From: Anaerolineales bacterium
GTDB taxonomy: Bacteria > Chloroflexota > Anaerolineae > Anaerolineales > UBA11579
Assembly (NCBI GenBank): GCA_026129255.1
Contig: JAHCIJ010000002.1
Location: 251,799-315,798, forward strand
Length of the DNA stretch: 64,000 nt
Reading direction: 5' to 3'
The position numbers and the translations under genes are program-made. Below, in pieces: positions 18,320-28,241 of the stretch (positions are counted from its first letter, which is position 1; every line of letters starts with the position of its first letter). The notes under the pieces were generated by a model. The model saw only the letters and a list, made by a program, of their open reading frames with translations, had not been told where the DNA came from and did no database searches.

Positions 18320-19033
18320 TTACGGGGTCACCGTGGGCGAGGGCGTTACCGTGGGGATTGGCCCCGTGGTGCCCAGCGGCGTGGGCGAGGGGCCGGGCGT
18401 GGGGGTAATCAGCATCACGCGGATGGTGAGCAGCTGGCCCACAAAGATGTTGTTGGCATTGTCCAGCCCATTCTGGGTCAGAATGTCGGCCACTGTGCTC
18501 AAGTAGCGCTCGGCGATCAATGCCAGCGAGTCACCCGGCAGCACCAGATACAGGATCTCATCGCCGCGGCGCAGGTTCTCTGGCAAGGGCGTGGGCTCCG
18601 GGAAGTCCATATTGGGGTCGGGGATGATCAACTCTTGCCCAACCTGGATCACGCTGCTGTTGTTCAGCCCGTTCAGGATCATGATAATGATGTAGTCCAC
18701 CCCAAACTGATCAGCAATGCTGGAGATCGTATCGCCGGACGCCACCTGATACAGGAAGGGCGCCGAAGCCGTAGGCGAACTGGGGATCGCCGTTTCCGTG
18801 GGGGTCTCGGTGACTGTGGGGGTCAGGCTGGGGGTCAGCGTGATCGTCGGCGTGGGAGTGTCACTGGGGAAAATGCCGCCGATCCCACCGCCAGCGTACC
18901 AGCTATAGGTGGTGTAGCAGCCGCCCGCCACCAGCAGCAAGGCCAATGCCCCCAGAACATAGGCAAAGATGTTTGAGCGTCCGCCGCGGCCACGCCCGCG
19001 CGTCAGCAGCTTGTAGGGTCCTCTTGTGGTCAT
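18320..19033 (-). CDS. Membrane-anchored protein with two LysM domains
   Basis: About 237 aa from the ATG at 19033; an upstream ATG at 19066 would add 11 residues. A basic N terminus and one membrane span (IFAYVLGALALLLVAGGCY) are followed by a Thr/Pro linker, LysM 1 (YQVASGDTISSIADQFGVD), a linker, LysM 2 (YLVLPGDSLALIAERY) and a TPTPGPSPTP tail. LysM modules bind N-acetylglucosamine-containing polymers such as peptidoglycan, so this is probably a wall-binding membrane protein. No catalytic domain is attached. Confidence 0.88.
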   Translation of the reverse strand: MTTRGPYKLLTRGRGRGGRSNIFAYVLGALALLLVAGGCYTTYSWYAGGGIGGIFPSDTPTPTITLTPSLTPTVTETPTETAIPSSPTASAPFLYQVASGDTISSIADQFGVDYIIIMILNGLNNSSVIQVGQELIIPDPNMDFPEPTPLPENLRRGDEILYLVLPGDSLALIAERYLSTVADILTQNGLDNANNIFVGQLLTIRVMLITPTPGPSPTPLGTTGPIPTVTPSPTVTP

Positions 19034-19181
19034 GCGTCTCCGTCTTTGGTCATCCACGAGATGCATAGAGCCTGAACAGGCACAAGGCGCTTGTGCGTTT
19101 CAGCCCCTTTACGCTGCAATCTCGTGGGTGTATATAGATTCTACCTGATGGCATGAAAAAAGAATGAAAATACGCTGAATG

Positions 19182-19529
19182 CTAGTCACTCACCATGATC
19201 TGCCCGACCATGCCCGCTTCTTCATGCCCGGGGATGCCGCAGATGAAGTCGATCACCGTGGCGTGGTCTACCGTAAAGGTGATGATCTCAACATCCCCGG
19301 GGGAGAGTAGCACTTGTATATCCATCGCATCGATCTGGAACACATGGTCCAGTGCGCCGTGGTTGCGCAGGGTCAGCTCCACGGGCTGGTTGGCGCGCAC
19401 ATGGATCTCGGGCAGGTCCCAATGCATATCATGGGCGGTGAGCGTGAAGCGCTGGGGTTGGGGCACGCAGGCGGCCAGCAAAGCCGCCAGCAGGCCTGCA
19501 ACAAATAATAGTCGCGGCAATTTGAACAT
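19182..19529 (-). CDS. Cupredoxin-like lipoprotein (blue copper fold)
   Basis: 115 aa. Lipobox LLAALLAAC. The body is a plastocyanin-like domain with type-1 copper ligands visible: His in GALDHVF, Cys in FICGIPGH, His in PGHEEAGM and Met in the same motif. It may carry electrons or act in copper handling at the outer face of the membrane. The start at 19529 is preferred over the ATG at 19538 because a perfect TATAAT (minus strand, 19537-19542) overlaps the latter and ends 7 nt before the former, predicting a leaderless mRNA. Confidence 0.85.
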   Translation of the reverse strand: MFKLPRLLFVAGLLAALLAACVPQPQRFTLTAHDMHWDLPEIHVRANQPVELTLRNHGALDHVFQIDAMDIQVLLSPGDVEIITFTVDHATVIDFICGIPGHEEAGMVGQIMVSD

Positions 19530-19547
19530 CGTGCGCATTATAGCCAG

Positions 19548-20702
19548 CTAAAAATCGCCATTGAAGGGCTCGGCATAGCCGGTGAGCTCCACATAGCCGG
19601 AGCCTGCCACGGGCTGCCCGTTTTGGCTGCCGAGGATGCGGATGGCGCCCTCCCAGTAGGTGAAGGTGTGGTTGAGCTCCTGGTCACGCAGGTAGGGCGT
19701 GATCTCCAGCTGCAGGTCGTGCGCCGGCAGGCTCAGCGACCAGCTGGCCGGGTACTCGGCGCCGGAGTGCGGGCTGCGCCAGCTGCTGAGCGGAGTGAGC
19801 ACAAAGTCTTGGGCGAACAGCTGCGTGGTGCTGCCATCCGGCGCCACCAGCGTGCCGCTGGAGCGCGGGGCGATGCTGCCATCGGCGCGGCGCAGCTGGT
19901 ACACCATCAGCTCGTAGCCGCTGTCCAGCTGCAGCGAGAACCAATCCCAGCCCGCGATTTCGCTGGTCAGCACCGATGTGCTGAACTCGTGGTCCTTCCA
20001 GCTCAGGCCACTCAGCTGGTAGTGTTGCTCGCCGATCTGCAGGCTGCCCTCACTCACCAGGCGCGTCTGGCTGTAGTAGTACGAGGCGTTGCCAGGCTCC
20101 TCGCCCTTGCGGCTGTAGCCCCGGTCGCCCTGCAGGATCGGCCCCTTGGCGTCTTGCAGGGTGAGCTCCAGCTTTACGCCGTCTGCTTCGGCGTGCAGAG
20201 TGAAGGTGCCTGGCCCGCTGGCTTCGGCGCGCCAGTCCTCCAGCCACACCGCATAGGGTTCACCTTGCGCACCAGCCAGCCCGGCCGCCCCGCGTGAGAA
20301 GCGCTCGTGGCTGTAGAAGCTGCCCGCCTCCACATCCGTCACGGTGAAGTGCGCCATATACAGCTGCCCGGCTGCCCATTGGCTGCTGCGGGCAGGCAGC
20401 TGGTCGGGCGGCAGCAGGCCGCGGCGGAAGAAGGTCAGCTGGTAACCAAAGTGGCGGCCATCGGCTGTTTGCAGGTTGCCGGTGTAATACCACCACTCGG
20501 TTTGAAATTCGGGATGTGGGCCAAAGTCTTGCGGAAAGCTGAACTCACGCACGCCCTCGGCGCGCGCAAAGCCTTCGATCACCTGCGGCGTGCTTTGCAC
20601 GGATGCGTTGAGGTTCTGCGGCCGAGCGGGTGGCATGAACGCGAAGTAAGCCGCCGCGCCAACGGTAAGTACAACCAGCACTATGAGTGCCACGCGGCGC
20701 AT
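19548..20702 (-). CDS. AttH/CrtC-like lipocalin-domain protein
   Basis: 384 aa with an N-terminal membrane anchor or signal (VALIVLVVLTVGAAAYFAF). The FQTEWWYYTGNLQTADGRHF segment, GWDWFSLQLDSGYELMVYQLR and the SWSLSLPAHDLQLEITP region mark the double-lipocalin fold of the AttH family, related to carotenoid 1,2-hydratase. In other genomes it accompanies an ABC transporter (AttEFGH), exactly as here. The start codon overlaps the stop of the permease gene upstream (ATGA). It probably handles a hydrophobic substrate moved by the transporter; the substrate is unknown. Confidence 0.85.
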   Translation of the reverse strand: MRRVALIVLVVLTVGAAAYFAFMPPARPQNLNASVQSTPQVIEGFARAEGVREFSFPQDFGPHPEFQTEWWYYTGNLQTADGRHFGYQLTFFRRGLLPPDQLPARSSQWAAGQLYMAHFTVTDVEAGSFYSHERFSRGAAGLAGAQGEPYAVWLEDWRAEASGPGTFTLHAEADGVKLELTLQDAKGPILQGDRGYSRKGEEPGNASYYYSQTRLVSEGSLQIGEQHYQLSGLSWKDHEFSTSVLTSEIAGWDWFSLQLDSGYELMVYQLRRADGSIAPRSSGTLVAPDGSTTQLFAQDFVLTPLSSWRSPHSGAEYPASWSLSLPAHDLQLEITPYLRDQELNHTFTYWEGAIRILGSQNGQPVAGSGYVELTGYAEPFNGDF

Positions 20703-23272
20703 CAGTCAAACCTCATGGCATTAGCGGCGCTGCGGCGGCTGGCGCGCCAGGCTGGGTACAGCCCGGCCAGCAGCGCAGCGGCGATGGCCACCAGCAACGC
20801 CTCGGCAAAAGGCTGGGTCTCGAAGTGCATGCGCAGGGTCCAGCCAAAGGAGCGGCGGTTGATCAGCCCCAGCAGCACCTGGGCGATGACATACCCCAGC
20901 GGCAGCGCCAGCAGGCCGGAAAGTGCACCGATCAGCCCGGTCTCCAGCAGCGTGAGCGACCAGATCTGGCACACCGTCAGGCCGATGGCTTTGAGGATGC
21001 CCATCTGGCGCTGCTTCTCGAGCTGCAGGGACAGCATGGCAGACAGCACGCCCACGAAGGCCACATTGGTGGTGATGATGTGCAGCGCGCTGCTGATCAG
21101 GAAGGTGCGGTCGAACACGCTCAGGCTTTCGGCGCGCAGCGTGCTGTTGGAGCGGATGTGTAGCAGTTGCTCCGAGCTCAGCTCGCGCTGCAGCTCGGCC
21201 ACCATGGCATCTACATCTGTGCCCGCGCGGACCACGGCCGAGAAGGCCGTGACGCTTTGGTCGCCCCAGATCGCGCGGTAATTGTCCAGCCACAGCGTGA
21301 TATTGCCGCGGCTGGAGGTGTAGTCGCTGAAGATGGCCGCGATCGGGAAGTCCCGCGGGCCATCCGGGGTGTACAGCACAATATTGTCGCCCAGGCCAAG
21401 TTCCAGGCGGTTGGCCAGCGGCTCCGAGATGATGACCGCGCCGTTTTGCACAGCTTGCCACACCTCTGTGCCGGTACCCTCGGCTTCAAAATAGACCTGC
21501 TCTTCACCATCGTCTGGGTTGTTGTTGGCCGCCAGCATCAGCGGGCCGTAGGGCGAATCCACCATCACATTGCGCAGGTAGTGTGCCTCTTCAATGCCTG
21601 GCCAGGTTTGCAGGCGCTCCAGGGCTTCGGGGGCAATGGCTTCTTGCGGCTCTGAGATGCTGGCCCCGGCCACCGAGCCGTAGACGTCGTCGCGTAAGAT
21701 GACTTCCATCCAGTCCACCACGCTGGCGCGGAAGCTGCTGACCATCAGGCTGCCGCCGATGGTGACCGCCACCGCCACCATCAGCGCCGCCATGGCAGGC
21801 GAGGTGCGGCTGGCCGAGGCGGAGACCTCGCGCGGCGCCAGGCGGCCCAGCGGGCCGATGAGCGGCGCCAGCACGCGTGCCAGCAGCGGCATGCTCACCT
21901 GCATGATGAATGGCGCTACCAGGGCTGCGCCGATCACCACACCGAACATAGCGCCAAAACTGGGAATGAGCTGCAAATTGAGCCGCGCCAGCGCCACGGC
22001 GGATGCCACCGCCAGCAGCGCCCCGGCGAGGCTGGCCTGGGCCAGCGTGCGGCGCGAGACGCTCTCCAGTTGCGAGCGTGACAGGGTGCGCCGCGGCGGC
22101 GATTTGGCCGCCTCCCACGCAGGGATGATGGCGGCCACAAAGGTGGCCAGCATGCCGAGCAGCGCGCCTTTGACCAGGCTCTGCGTAGGCAGGCTGACCT
22201 CGCGCACGGTCATGGTGTAAAAGACATCATTGATGGTCTGCGACACCAGCGCCACCGAGCCGCGGCCCATCAGGATGCCCAGGCCGAGGCCGATCAACGA
22301 GCCTACAATGCCCACCAGCATGGCCTCACCCAGCACGATGGCAAAGATCTCGCGGCTGCTTACGCCCAAGGCACGTAGCGTGCCGAACGATTGGCGGCGT
22401 TGTACGACTGAAAAGGTAACCGTGTTGTAAATAAGAAACACGCCCACCACCAAACCCAGCAGACTTAGTGCAGTGATGTTGGTGCGGAAGGCGGTGGTCA
22501 TTTGCTCCACCGATTGATTGCGGCTCTCTGACTGCAGCAACACCGCACCCTGCGGCAGGCGACTCTCCAGGTCAGCGATGATGGCGTCGCGGTTCGCGCT
22601 AGGCAGGATCAGGTCAATGCGCTCCAGGCGGCCCAGCCGCCCGCTGAACTCTTGCACTGTGGAAATATCGGCCAGCAGCAATCCCTGCAAGGCTTGTGCG
22701 CTGAGCGTATCGCGCGGCTGCAGCAGCCCGGCCACCATGGCGGGCAACGCCATGCCGTTGATGTTGAGCTCAAGCATGCTCCCTTCGCTCAGGCCGTACT
22801 GCTCGGCCATATCGGTCGAGAGCAGCACCGCACCGGGGATGGCGTAGAAGGCGCCTAGCGCGCTACTGGGCGTGTCTTGGTCGTCATTGGCGAGATAGCT
22901 GCGGAAGGGCTGCTCTGCAAATGGGTCGATGCCCATGAGCTGCAACGGGGCATCGCCCAGCTGTGGCGAGGTGACCAACTGGCTGAGCACCGGCGCCATG
23001 GGCAGCTCCAGCCCGGCGGTACGCAACGCTACATAGGTTTGCTCATCCAGGCCCAACGGCCCGGCCGAGATGTAATGAGTGGCCTTACCCGCCACCGCCT
23101 CGGTGCTGAGCTCGAAAGCCTGTGCCGCGCTGGCGTTCGCAATGTCCACGCTGACCGCCACGCCCACACCGAGGGCGATGCCCACCAGCATCAGCAGGCT
23201 CTGTAGTGGGTGCGTTAGCAGATAGCGCCAGCCCACTTTGATGAGGCTGGGCGCCAGTGCCGTGCGCTTCAT
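20702..23272 (-). CDS. FtsX-type ABC transporter permease (AttFG-like, MacB family)
   Basis: 856 aa. Two FtsX permease modules: TM1 near residues 17-42 followed by a large MacB-like extracytoplasmic domain, three helices around residues 270-390, a central pair, then a second extracytoplasmic domain and three C-terminal helices. The motif [20 protein letters not shown] and the later [14 protein letters not shown] are the paired FtsX signature helices. It overlaps the ATPase gene by 4 bp and the AttH gene by an ATGA, so all three are one translationally coupled operon. MacB-type transporters use mechanotransmission to move lipids or peptides from the outer leaflet. Confidence 0.88.
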   Translation of the reverse strand: MKRTALAPSLIKVGWRYLLTHPLQSLLMLVGIALGVGVAVSVDIANASAAQAFELSTEAVAGKATHYISAGPLGLDEQTYVALRTAGLELPMAPVLSQLVTSPQLGDAPLQLMGIDPFAEQPFRSYLANDDQDTPSSALGAFYAIPGAVLLSTDMAEQYGLSEGSMLELNINGMALPAMVAGLLQPRDTLSAQALQGLLLADISTVQEFSGRLGRLERIDLILPSANRDAIIADLESRLPQGAVLLQSESRNQSVEQMTTAFRTNITALSLLGLVVGVFLIYNTVTFSVVQRRQSFGTLRALGVSSREIFAIVLGEAMLVGIVGSLIGLGLGILMGRGSVALVSQTINDVFYTMTVREVSLPTQSLVKGALLGMLATFVAAIIPAWEAAKSPPRRTLSRSQLESVSRRTLAQASLAGALLAVASAVALARLNLQLIPSFGAMFGVVIGAALVAPFIMQVSMPLLARVLAPLIGPLGRLAPREVSASASRTSPAMAALMVAVAVTIGGSLMVSSFRASVVDWMEVILRDDVYGSVAGASISEPQEAIAPEALERLQTWPGIEEAHYLRNVMVDSPYGPLMLAANNNPDDGEEQVYFEAEGTGTEVWQAVQNGAVIISEPLANRLELGLGDNIVLYTPDGPRDFPIAAIFSDYTSSRGNITLWLDNYRAIWGDQSVTAFSAVVRAGTDVDAMVAELQRELSSEQLLHIRSNSTLRAESLSVFDRTFLISSALHIITTNVAFVGVLSAMLSLQLEKQRQMGILKAIGLTVCQIWSLTLLETGLIGALSGLLALPLGYVIAQVLLGLINRRSFGWTLRMHFETQPFAEALLVAIAAALLAGLYPAWRASRRSAANAMRFD

Positions 23273-23967
23273 GGGCGGGCTGGCTCGCTGACCAGCTTGC
23301 CCTCATGCATTCGCAAGGTGCGGTCAGCCAGGCGGGCGTTCTCCAGGTTATGGGTGGCCATGATGAGATTTTTGCCAGCCTGGCGAGTGAGCTGCTCCAG
23401 CAGGGCCATGATGTGTGCGCCGGTCTCTTCGTCCAGGTTGCCGGTGGGCTCATCGGCCAGCACCAGCAGCGGGTCATGCGAGAGGGCGCGGGCGATCGCC
23501 ACGCGCTGCTGCTCGCCGCCCGACAGGCGGTCGGGGAAGCTGCCCTCGCGCCCTGCCAGGCCTACCTGGGCCAGCAACTCAGTGGCGCGTGCCTGGGCCT
23601 GCTTCAATGGGGTGCCGCGCAACTCGGCAGGCAGGGTGACGTTCTCGAGCACCGTGAGGGTGGGCAGCAGGTTGAAGAATTGGAATACAAAGCCGATATG
23701 GTTGCGGCGGAACAGGGTGCGCTCAGCCTCGTTCATGGTGACCAAATTTTGCCCCTGCAGCCAGATCTCACCCGAGTCAGCCAAGTCAATGCCGCTGATC
23801 AAATTCAGGAAGGTGCTTTTGCCGCTGCCGGATGAGCCGAGCACGGCGATGAATTCGCCCGGCTGGATCTCCAGATCGACATTGCGCAGGATGGGGCGGC
23901 GTTGCCCCGCTTCCTCATAACTTTTGGACAAGCCGTGGATACGGAGTAAGGCGGTGAGAGCACTCAT
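23269..23967 (-). CDS. ABC transporter ATP-binding protein (AttE-like, LolD/MacB family)
   Basis: 232 aa. Walker A GSSGSGKS at about 44-51, Q-loop region [17 protein letters not shown], signature [15 protein letters not shown], Walker [14 protein letters not shown] and switch His in ATHNLENA. It is the first gene of the three-gene ABC/AttH operon. The start codon lies inside one arm of a 12-bp perfect inverted repeat (23966-23999), a probable repressor site. Confidence 0.92.
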   Translation of the reverse strand: MSALTALLRIHGLSKSYEEAGQRRPILRNVDLEIQPGEFIAVLGSSGSGKSTFLNLISGIDLADSGEIWLQGQNLVTMNEAERTLFRRNHIGFVFQFFNLLPTLTVLENVTLPAELRGTPLKQAQARATELLAQVGLAGREGSFPDRLSGGEQQRVAIARALSHDPLLVLADEPTGNLDEETGAHIMALLEQLTRQAGKNLIMATHNLENARLADRTLRMHEGKLVSEPARP

Positions 23968-23999
23968 CTTCGTTTGTTAATATTATCACAAACGAAGAT
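23966..23999. promoter_or_regulatory. 12-bp inverted-repeat operator over the ABC operon start
   Basis: ATCTTCGTTTGT (23966-23977), 10-nt spacer, ACAAACGAAGAT (23988-23999), perfect. The spacer holds a TAATAT/GATAAT hexamer on the minus strand that can be the -10, so a dimeric repressor here would block transcription. No regulator gene is adjacent. Confidence 0.65.
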
Positions 24000-24107
24000 A
24001 GGATGGCAACTGGCGGGCATTCTGTAGGTAAAATGGGGCCGCTTCACTCGTTGCAACAAAGCCCTCTGTGAAGAAATCAATGCATTAAGGAAAGGGTGCC
24101 TGCGCGC

Positions 24108-24746
24108 ATGACCGAATCGGCTGTTACACAACAAGAATCCCTGGTTGAAAAACTGGAAGGCATTATCAAGACCATCCCCCCCGGCCACGTGACGCTGGCC
24201 AAGATCATGGACATCATCGGCGCAGACAGCCTGATGCTCATCACCATCTTCCTCTCACTGGTCTTTCTCATCCCCGTATCCATCCCCGGCGTGAGCACCG
24301 TCTTTGGCAGCGGTATTCTGCTCATCGGTGTGTCGTTGCTGTTCAGCAACAAGCTCTACATGCCCAAGCGCATTCAGGAGCGCCCCATCTCAAGCGAGAA
24401 GCTGGTGAAGGGCATGAACGGTGCACTGACCTGGCTGCGCCGCCTGGAGAAGATCAGCAAGCCCGGCCGTATCCCCTGGCTGGCCACCAAGGCCGAGCTG
24501 TTGAACAAGCTGGGTTACATTCTGGCTGCGTTACTGCTGATGGTGCCCTTTGGCTTTGTGCCCTTCAGCAACACGTTGCCTGCAATTGCCCTGATCTTCT
24601 TCGCCATTGGCAGCATCCAGAAAGACGGCCTGAGCATTTTGTTTGGTCATTTGATGAATGTTGCCACTATCATTTACTTTGGTGTCCTGATCGCCGGTGG
24701 CGGTTGGACGATCGTTGAGTTGCTGCGCTTGATGCAAGGCGGATAG
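24108..24746 (+). CDS. ExoD-family membrane protein
   Basis: 212 aa from the ATG at 24108; a GTG at 24096 in frame is the alternative, but AAGGAAAGG sits directly against it, which fits the ATG better. The cytosolic N-terminal helix (LEGIIKTIPPGHVTLAKIMDIIG) precedes paired membrane helices around LMLITIFLSLVFLIPVSIPG and LGYILAALLLMVPFGFVPFS and a final one near the C terminus, the ExoD pattern. ExoD affects exopolysaccharide synthesis in rhizobia; the molecular function is not known. It is divergent from the ABC operon with about 140 bp between them. Confidence 0.85.
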   Translation: MTESAVTQQESLVEKLEGIIKTIPPGHVTLAKIMDIIGADSLMLITIFLSLVFLIPVSIPGVSTVFGSGILLIGVSLLFSNKLYMPKRIQERPISSEKLVKGMNGALTWLRRLEKISKPGRIPWLATKAELLNKLGYILAALLLMVPFGFVPFSNTLPAIALIFFAIGSIQKDGLSILFGHLMNVATIIYFGVLIAGGGWTIVELLRLMQGG

Positions 24747-24792
24747 TTCGGGAAACGGCAAGACCGCAGCACATAATACATAGCAGGGAGGA

Positions 24793-26880
24793 ATGATGTC
24801 TAGAGCTTTGAGCGCGGTTGCATTGGCAACCGCGGCCGCCGTGTGGCTGGCGGCGTGCGGCAACGCACCTGCCGCCAGCATCCCGGCTGCGGCTAGTGAG
24901 CCGGCTGCCACCCTTGCGTCTGCCGCAACGCCTACCGCGCAGCCCACACAACCCAGCCCCACACCCACAGCTGTGCTGCCCAGCCAGCCGCTCACCGTGG
25001 ATACGGTGAGCCAGGTCGTAGCGTTTGAACGGCTGGGCAAAGGCGCGGTCTTGAACCTGTGGCCAGTGCCTGCGGCCGAAACCGTGTTGGTGCACACCAC
25101 GCGCACGCTCAGTTTGTTTGCCGATCCAGACATGCAACTTATCGCCGAGATCCCGCTGCCGCCTGGGTTTGCACTCTCACCACAGCAGGATCTGCTGGCA
25201 GAAGTGGATGCCGAGGGCAACTTCAATCTGCGCTCACTCAAAGACTTATCGCTGGTGCGCTCCTTGGGCGCCATCGAGCGCCGCGAGTACGTGCGGCTGC
25301 ATTTCTCGCCAGATGGCTCGCTGCTGGCGCTTTCAAATTTTGGCACCCTTCGCGATGTGCGCATTGAAGACCACCACTTGCACGTCTACGACACGGAGTC
25401 GGGAGACTTGGTCAGCACACTGGATTGGGGCGAGTACGCGCCGCTCCCGGCTTTTGTGCATTTTTCGCCAGACCACAAGTATGTGCTTACCGAGGGCAGT
25501 GGCCTGATGGCCATCTGGGACTTTGAAACTGGCCGCCTGTTGCACCGTGTGCAGCCGCGCAGTTTCTTCCCTGACCAGCCTTTTCATGCGGAAACCAATT
25601 ACTTCATTTCGGAGCGCGACTCGATCATCTACGTCTGGGACCCTGTTCAAGGGAAGCCCATTCGTGAATACGGTACGGATCTGGCAGGGGTACGCTCGAT
25701 CGATTGGTCTGAGGACTATGAGTACCTGAGCTTTAACCAAGGCGAGCAAGTGCGAACGTACTTTGATGGCTATGAGGCTACTCGTTTTCAGGCAGCGCGT
25801 TACCTGTACCCGCCCGTCTATCTTGTCTCTGCCTTGCATGCCCCTGAGTTTGCGGGTCACCTGGCTCAGCTGAGCGCCCAGGGCTACCTTGCCATCCCAG
25901 AGGCTGGTTGGCTGCAGGCTGGCTACCCCGGGCAAGCCTGGCTGCGTTTTAGTGATGGCAACGGGGCGATCCTGCCCGGGCCAGCGGGGGAGGTGCTGCA
26001 CCTGGCTCAGTGGCAGCCAGCGCAGAGCCGCGTGAACGTGTTCAACCCGCCCATTGGCGAAGTGTTGCAGCTCGACGTGCAGCGTGACCTGGCGCTGACC
26101 TGCTTGAATTCACGCGTGGTGGTGTACAGCCTGAGCACGGGCAGCTCGGCGGCGTTGGGGCGCTGTACTGCCGACAGTGCCATGGCGATCTCGCAGGATG
26201 GCAGCACGCTGGCGGTTGGCATTCAAGTCATTGAACTGTATGACACCGCCAGCGGGGCGCTGTTGGGCTCACTGCGCGCCCACGAGTACCCGCTGGTAGA
26301 TATTGTGTTCACAGACAACGACCACAAGCTGCTGTCGTTTGCGCAGGCATACACGCTGGCTCCTGAGGGCGACAATGTGCCCGGAGGCAAGTATTGGGCG
26401 GGCGTGGAGATGTTCGTTTGGTCGCTTGAGGAGCCTGTGCGCCGCTTGACCTCGCTCACTGGCGCGGCGGCAGAGATCACCAACATCATACTTTCGCCTG
26501 ATGGGCAGCACCTGGCCGCGGCAGAGGGCGAACGTGTGCGCATCTGGCAACTCGCCAACGGGCAGCAGCTCACTGGCTTCAGCAACCCGGTGGTGATCAG
26601 CAGCCTGGCTTGGTCACCCGCAGGCGACATGCTGGTCTTGGGTGGCGATGAAGGCAGCCTGCACTTTTGGGACTGGCAGGCGCGTAGCTTGTTGCACAGC
26701 GAGAGAATCCACTCGCTGCCGTTGTTCGAGGTGCTTTTGCCTGGCAAAACGCTGAGCCGTTACATCGTGTGGCCCAGAAGGACCACGTTCCCCGTCTTGG
26801 ATCTGCGCTTCTCAGAAGAGGGTGCTGGCCTGTATTCTCTCTCGGCAGACGGGCAGCTTATTCTGTGGGCCATTCCCTAG
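24793..26880 (+). CDS. WD40/YVTN-type propeller lipoprotein
   Basis: 695 aa. Lipobox VWLAAC, then an Ala/Pro/Thr-rich linker, then repeated beta-propeller strands with LHFSPDGSLLALSN, VHFSPDHKYVLTE, LSPDGQHLAAAEGERVRIW, LAWSPAGDMLVLGGDEGSLHFW and LYSLSADGQLILWAIP, the WD40-like pattern. Probably an extracytoplasmic scaffold; no enzyme motif is visible. GGGAGG precedes the doubled ATG ATG start. The family differs from the SLALDA-type propellers at 5-16 kb. Confidence 0.85.
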   Translation: MMSRALSAVALATAAAVWLAACGNAPAASIPAAASEPAATLASAATPTAQPTQPSPTPTAVLPSQPLTVDTVSQVVAFERLGKGAVLNLWPVPAAETVLVHTTRTLSLFADPDMQLIAEIPLPPGFALSPQQDLLAEVDAEGNFNLRSLKDLSLVRSLGAIERREYVRLHFSPDGSLLALSNFGTLRDVRIEDHHLHVYDTESGDLVSTLDWGEYAPLPAFVHFSPDHKYVLTEGSGLMAIWDFETGRLLHRVQPRSFFPDQPFHAETNYFISERDSIIYVWDPVQGKPIREYGTDLAGVRSIDWSEDYEYLSFNQGEQVRTYFDGYEATRFQAARYLYPPVYLVSALHAPEFAGHLAQLSAQGYLAIPEAGWLQAGYPGQAWLRFSDGNGAILPGPAGEVLHLAQWQPAQSRVNVFNPPIGEVLQLDVQRDLALTCLNSRVVVYSLSTGSSAALGRCTADSAMAISQDGSTLAVGIQVIELYDTASGALLGSLRAHEYPLVDIVFTDNDHKLLSFAQAYTLAPEGDNVPGGKYWAGVEMFVWSLEEPVRRLTSLTGAAAEITNIILSPDGQHLAAAEGERVRIWQLANGQQLTGFSNPVVISSLAWSPAGDMLVLGGDEGSLHFWDWQARSLLHSERIHSLPLFEVLLPGKTLSRYIVWPRRTTFPVLDLRFSEEGAGLYSLSADGQLILWAIP

Positions 26881-26884
26881 AATA

Positions 26885-26917
26885 AAAAGCGCCGCAACTG
26901 CGGCGCTTTTTTTTTTT
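26885..26917. terminator. Bidirectional terminator between the WD40 lipoprotein and gap
   Basis: AAAAGCGCCGCA, loop AC, TGCGGCGCTTTT followed by a long T-run. It serves both convergent genes. Confidence 0.9.
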
Positions 26918-26933
26918 GTTTACTTGTTTGCGG

Positions 26934-27941
26934 CTACTTTAGGGTGCCAGCGATCTCGCGTGCTTTGCGGATCATCTGATTGGTGTAACCCCATTCATTG
27001 TCGTACCAGGCGAAGATCTTCACCAGGTTGCCGTCCACGACCTTGGTCATCTCCATATCGATGATACAGGCGTGCGGGTCGCCCACGATGTCGGAAGACA
27101 CGATCTCGTCGTTCGTCACGCGGATGATGTCCTTGTAGCGCCCGTTGGCTTCTTCGGTCAGGATCTTGTTGACCTCCTCGGCGCTGGTGTTCTTCTCGGT
27201 CAGCATCACAATGTCAGACACGGAGCCCACCGGTACGGGCACGCGCAGGGCCACGCCGTCAAACTTACCCTGGTACTGGGGCAGCGCCAGCGTGGTCGCC
27301 TTGGCGGCGCCAGTGGTGGCGGGCACAATGTTGGCGGCGGCGGCGCGGCCGCGGCGGAAATCGCCGCCCTTGCCGCCGGGGCCGTCCACCAGGCCCTGGC
27401 CAGCGGTGTAGCCGTGCACGGTGGTCATGATGGCTTTCTGGATGCCCAGGTGGCGGCCGATCACTTCGACCACCGGCGTGAGCGAGTTGGTGGTGCAGCT
27501 GGCGCAGGAGATGATGTTGGCATCTTCGTTAGAGGTGTTCACGCCAAACACCACCGTGGGCACGTCCGTGCTCTTGGTGGGGGCGGAGATGATGACGTAC
27601 TTGGCGCCAGCTTCAATGTGCTTGATGGCATCCGCCTTCTCGGTGAAGCGGCCGGTACTCTCGATCACAATGTCCACGCCCAGGTCCTTCCAGGGCAGGG
27701 CGGCGGGGTCCTTCTCGCTGAAGAACTTGAAGTTGTGCTTGTCTACGTGCAGGGTGTCACCCTCAGCGCGCACATCCTCGCCGTAGCGGCCATACACCGT
27801 GTCGTATTTGATCAGGTAAGCAATGTTCTCCGGAGAGGCGATGTCGTTCACCGCCACCAGGTCCAGATTGTCTTCCTCCAACGCCAGGCGCAGCGCGGCG
27901 CGGCCAATGCGTCCCAAACCATTAATTGCAATTCGTGCCAT
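26934..27941 (-). CDS. gap: Glyceraldehyde-3-phosphate dehydrogenase, type I
   Basis: 335 aa. Converts glyceraldehyde 3-phosphate, NAD and phosphate to 1,3-bisphosphoglycerate. The Rossmann start is INGLGRIGRAALR and the catalytic Cys149 lies in SCASCTTNSL, matching classical numbering. TTVHGYTAGQGLVDGPGG replaces the more common TTVHAYTATQ segment, and the C terminus has WYDNEWGYTNQM. GGAGG lies 7 nt from the ATG, and a TATAAT (minus strand) is present about 45 nt upstream. No pgk or tpi is adjacent, so the gene is monocistronic. Confidence 0.96.
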   Translation of the reverse strand: MARIAINGLGRIGRAALRLALEEDNLDLVAVNDIASPENIAYLIKYDTVYGRYGEDVRAEGDTLHVDKHNFKFFSEKDPAALPWKDLGVDIVIESTGRFTEKADAIKHIEAGAKYVIISAPTKSTDVPTVVFGVNTSNEDANIISCASCTTNSLTPVVEVIGRHLGIQKAIMTTVHGYTAGQGLVDGPGGKGGDFRRGRAAAANIVPATTGAAKATTLALPQYQGKFDGVALRVPVPVGSVSDIVMLTEKNTSAEEVNKILTEEANGRYKDIIRVTNDEIVSSDIVGDPHACIIDMEMTKVVDGNLVKIFAWYDNEWGYTNQMIRKAREIAGTLK

Positions 27942-28004
27942 CGTGTTCCTCCAAATCGGGCAAAAAATCAGTGATTAGGGCAATTATAGTGCGCTTTGGT
28001 GTGC

Positions 28005-28200
28005 GTGATCAGTGAGCACTGACCGGGGAACAGGGTGTCGTTTGCACTGGTTGGGGGAAGTGAACAGTGAGTAGGGAGTAGTGAACAGGGCGTTGCCATG
28101 CAAGCTTGCTCTGAGTGTTTACTCAGATTTACTGCCCATTCTCACGCGCATCCACAGGCTGCACGCCTGTTCACTGATCACTGTTCCCTACTCACTATCA
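28005..28200. repeat. Intergenic cluster of GTGA(A/G)CAGTGA-type repeats
   Basis: Alternating direct and inverted runs of GTGATCAGTGAGCACTGAC, GTGAACAGTGAGTAGGGAG and, inverted, TTCACTGATCACTG. The left and right halves can fold back on each other. The same family appears after trmD (2465-2540) and after the second tRNA-Ala (60503-60541). No gene is seen in 27942-28201. Confidence 0.7.
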
Positions 28201-28201
28201 C

Positions 28202-28220
28202 CTATTCCACCATGGAATAG
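28202..28220. promoter_or_regulatory. Inverted-repeat operator candidate upstream of padR
   Basis: CTATTCCA, 3-nt spacer, TGGAATAG, perfect. It lies 8 bp upstream of the TATACT -10 (28229-28234), over the -35 region, so it is well placed for autorepression by the PadR protein. The -10 ends 7 nt before the ATG (leaderless type). Confidence 0.55.
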
Positions 28221-28241
28221 AGTCGTGCTATACTGCCGCGT

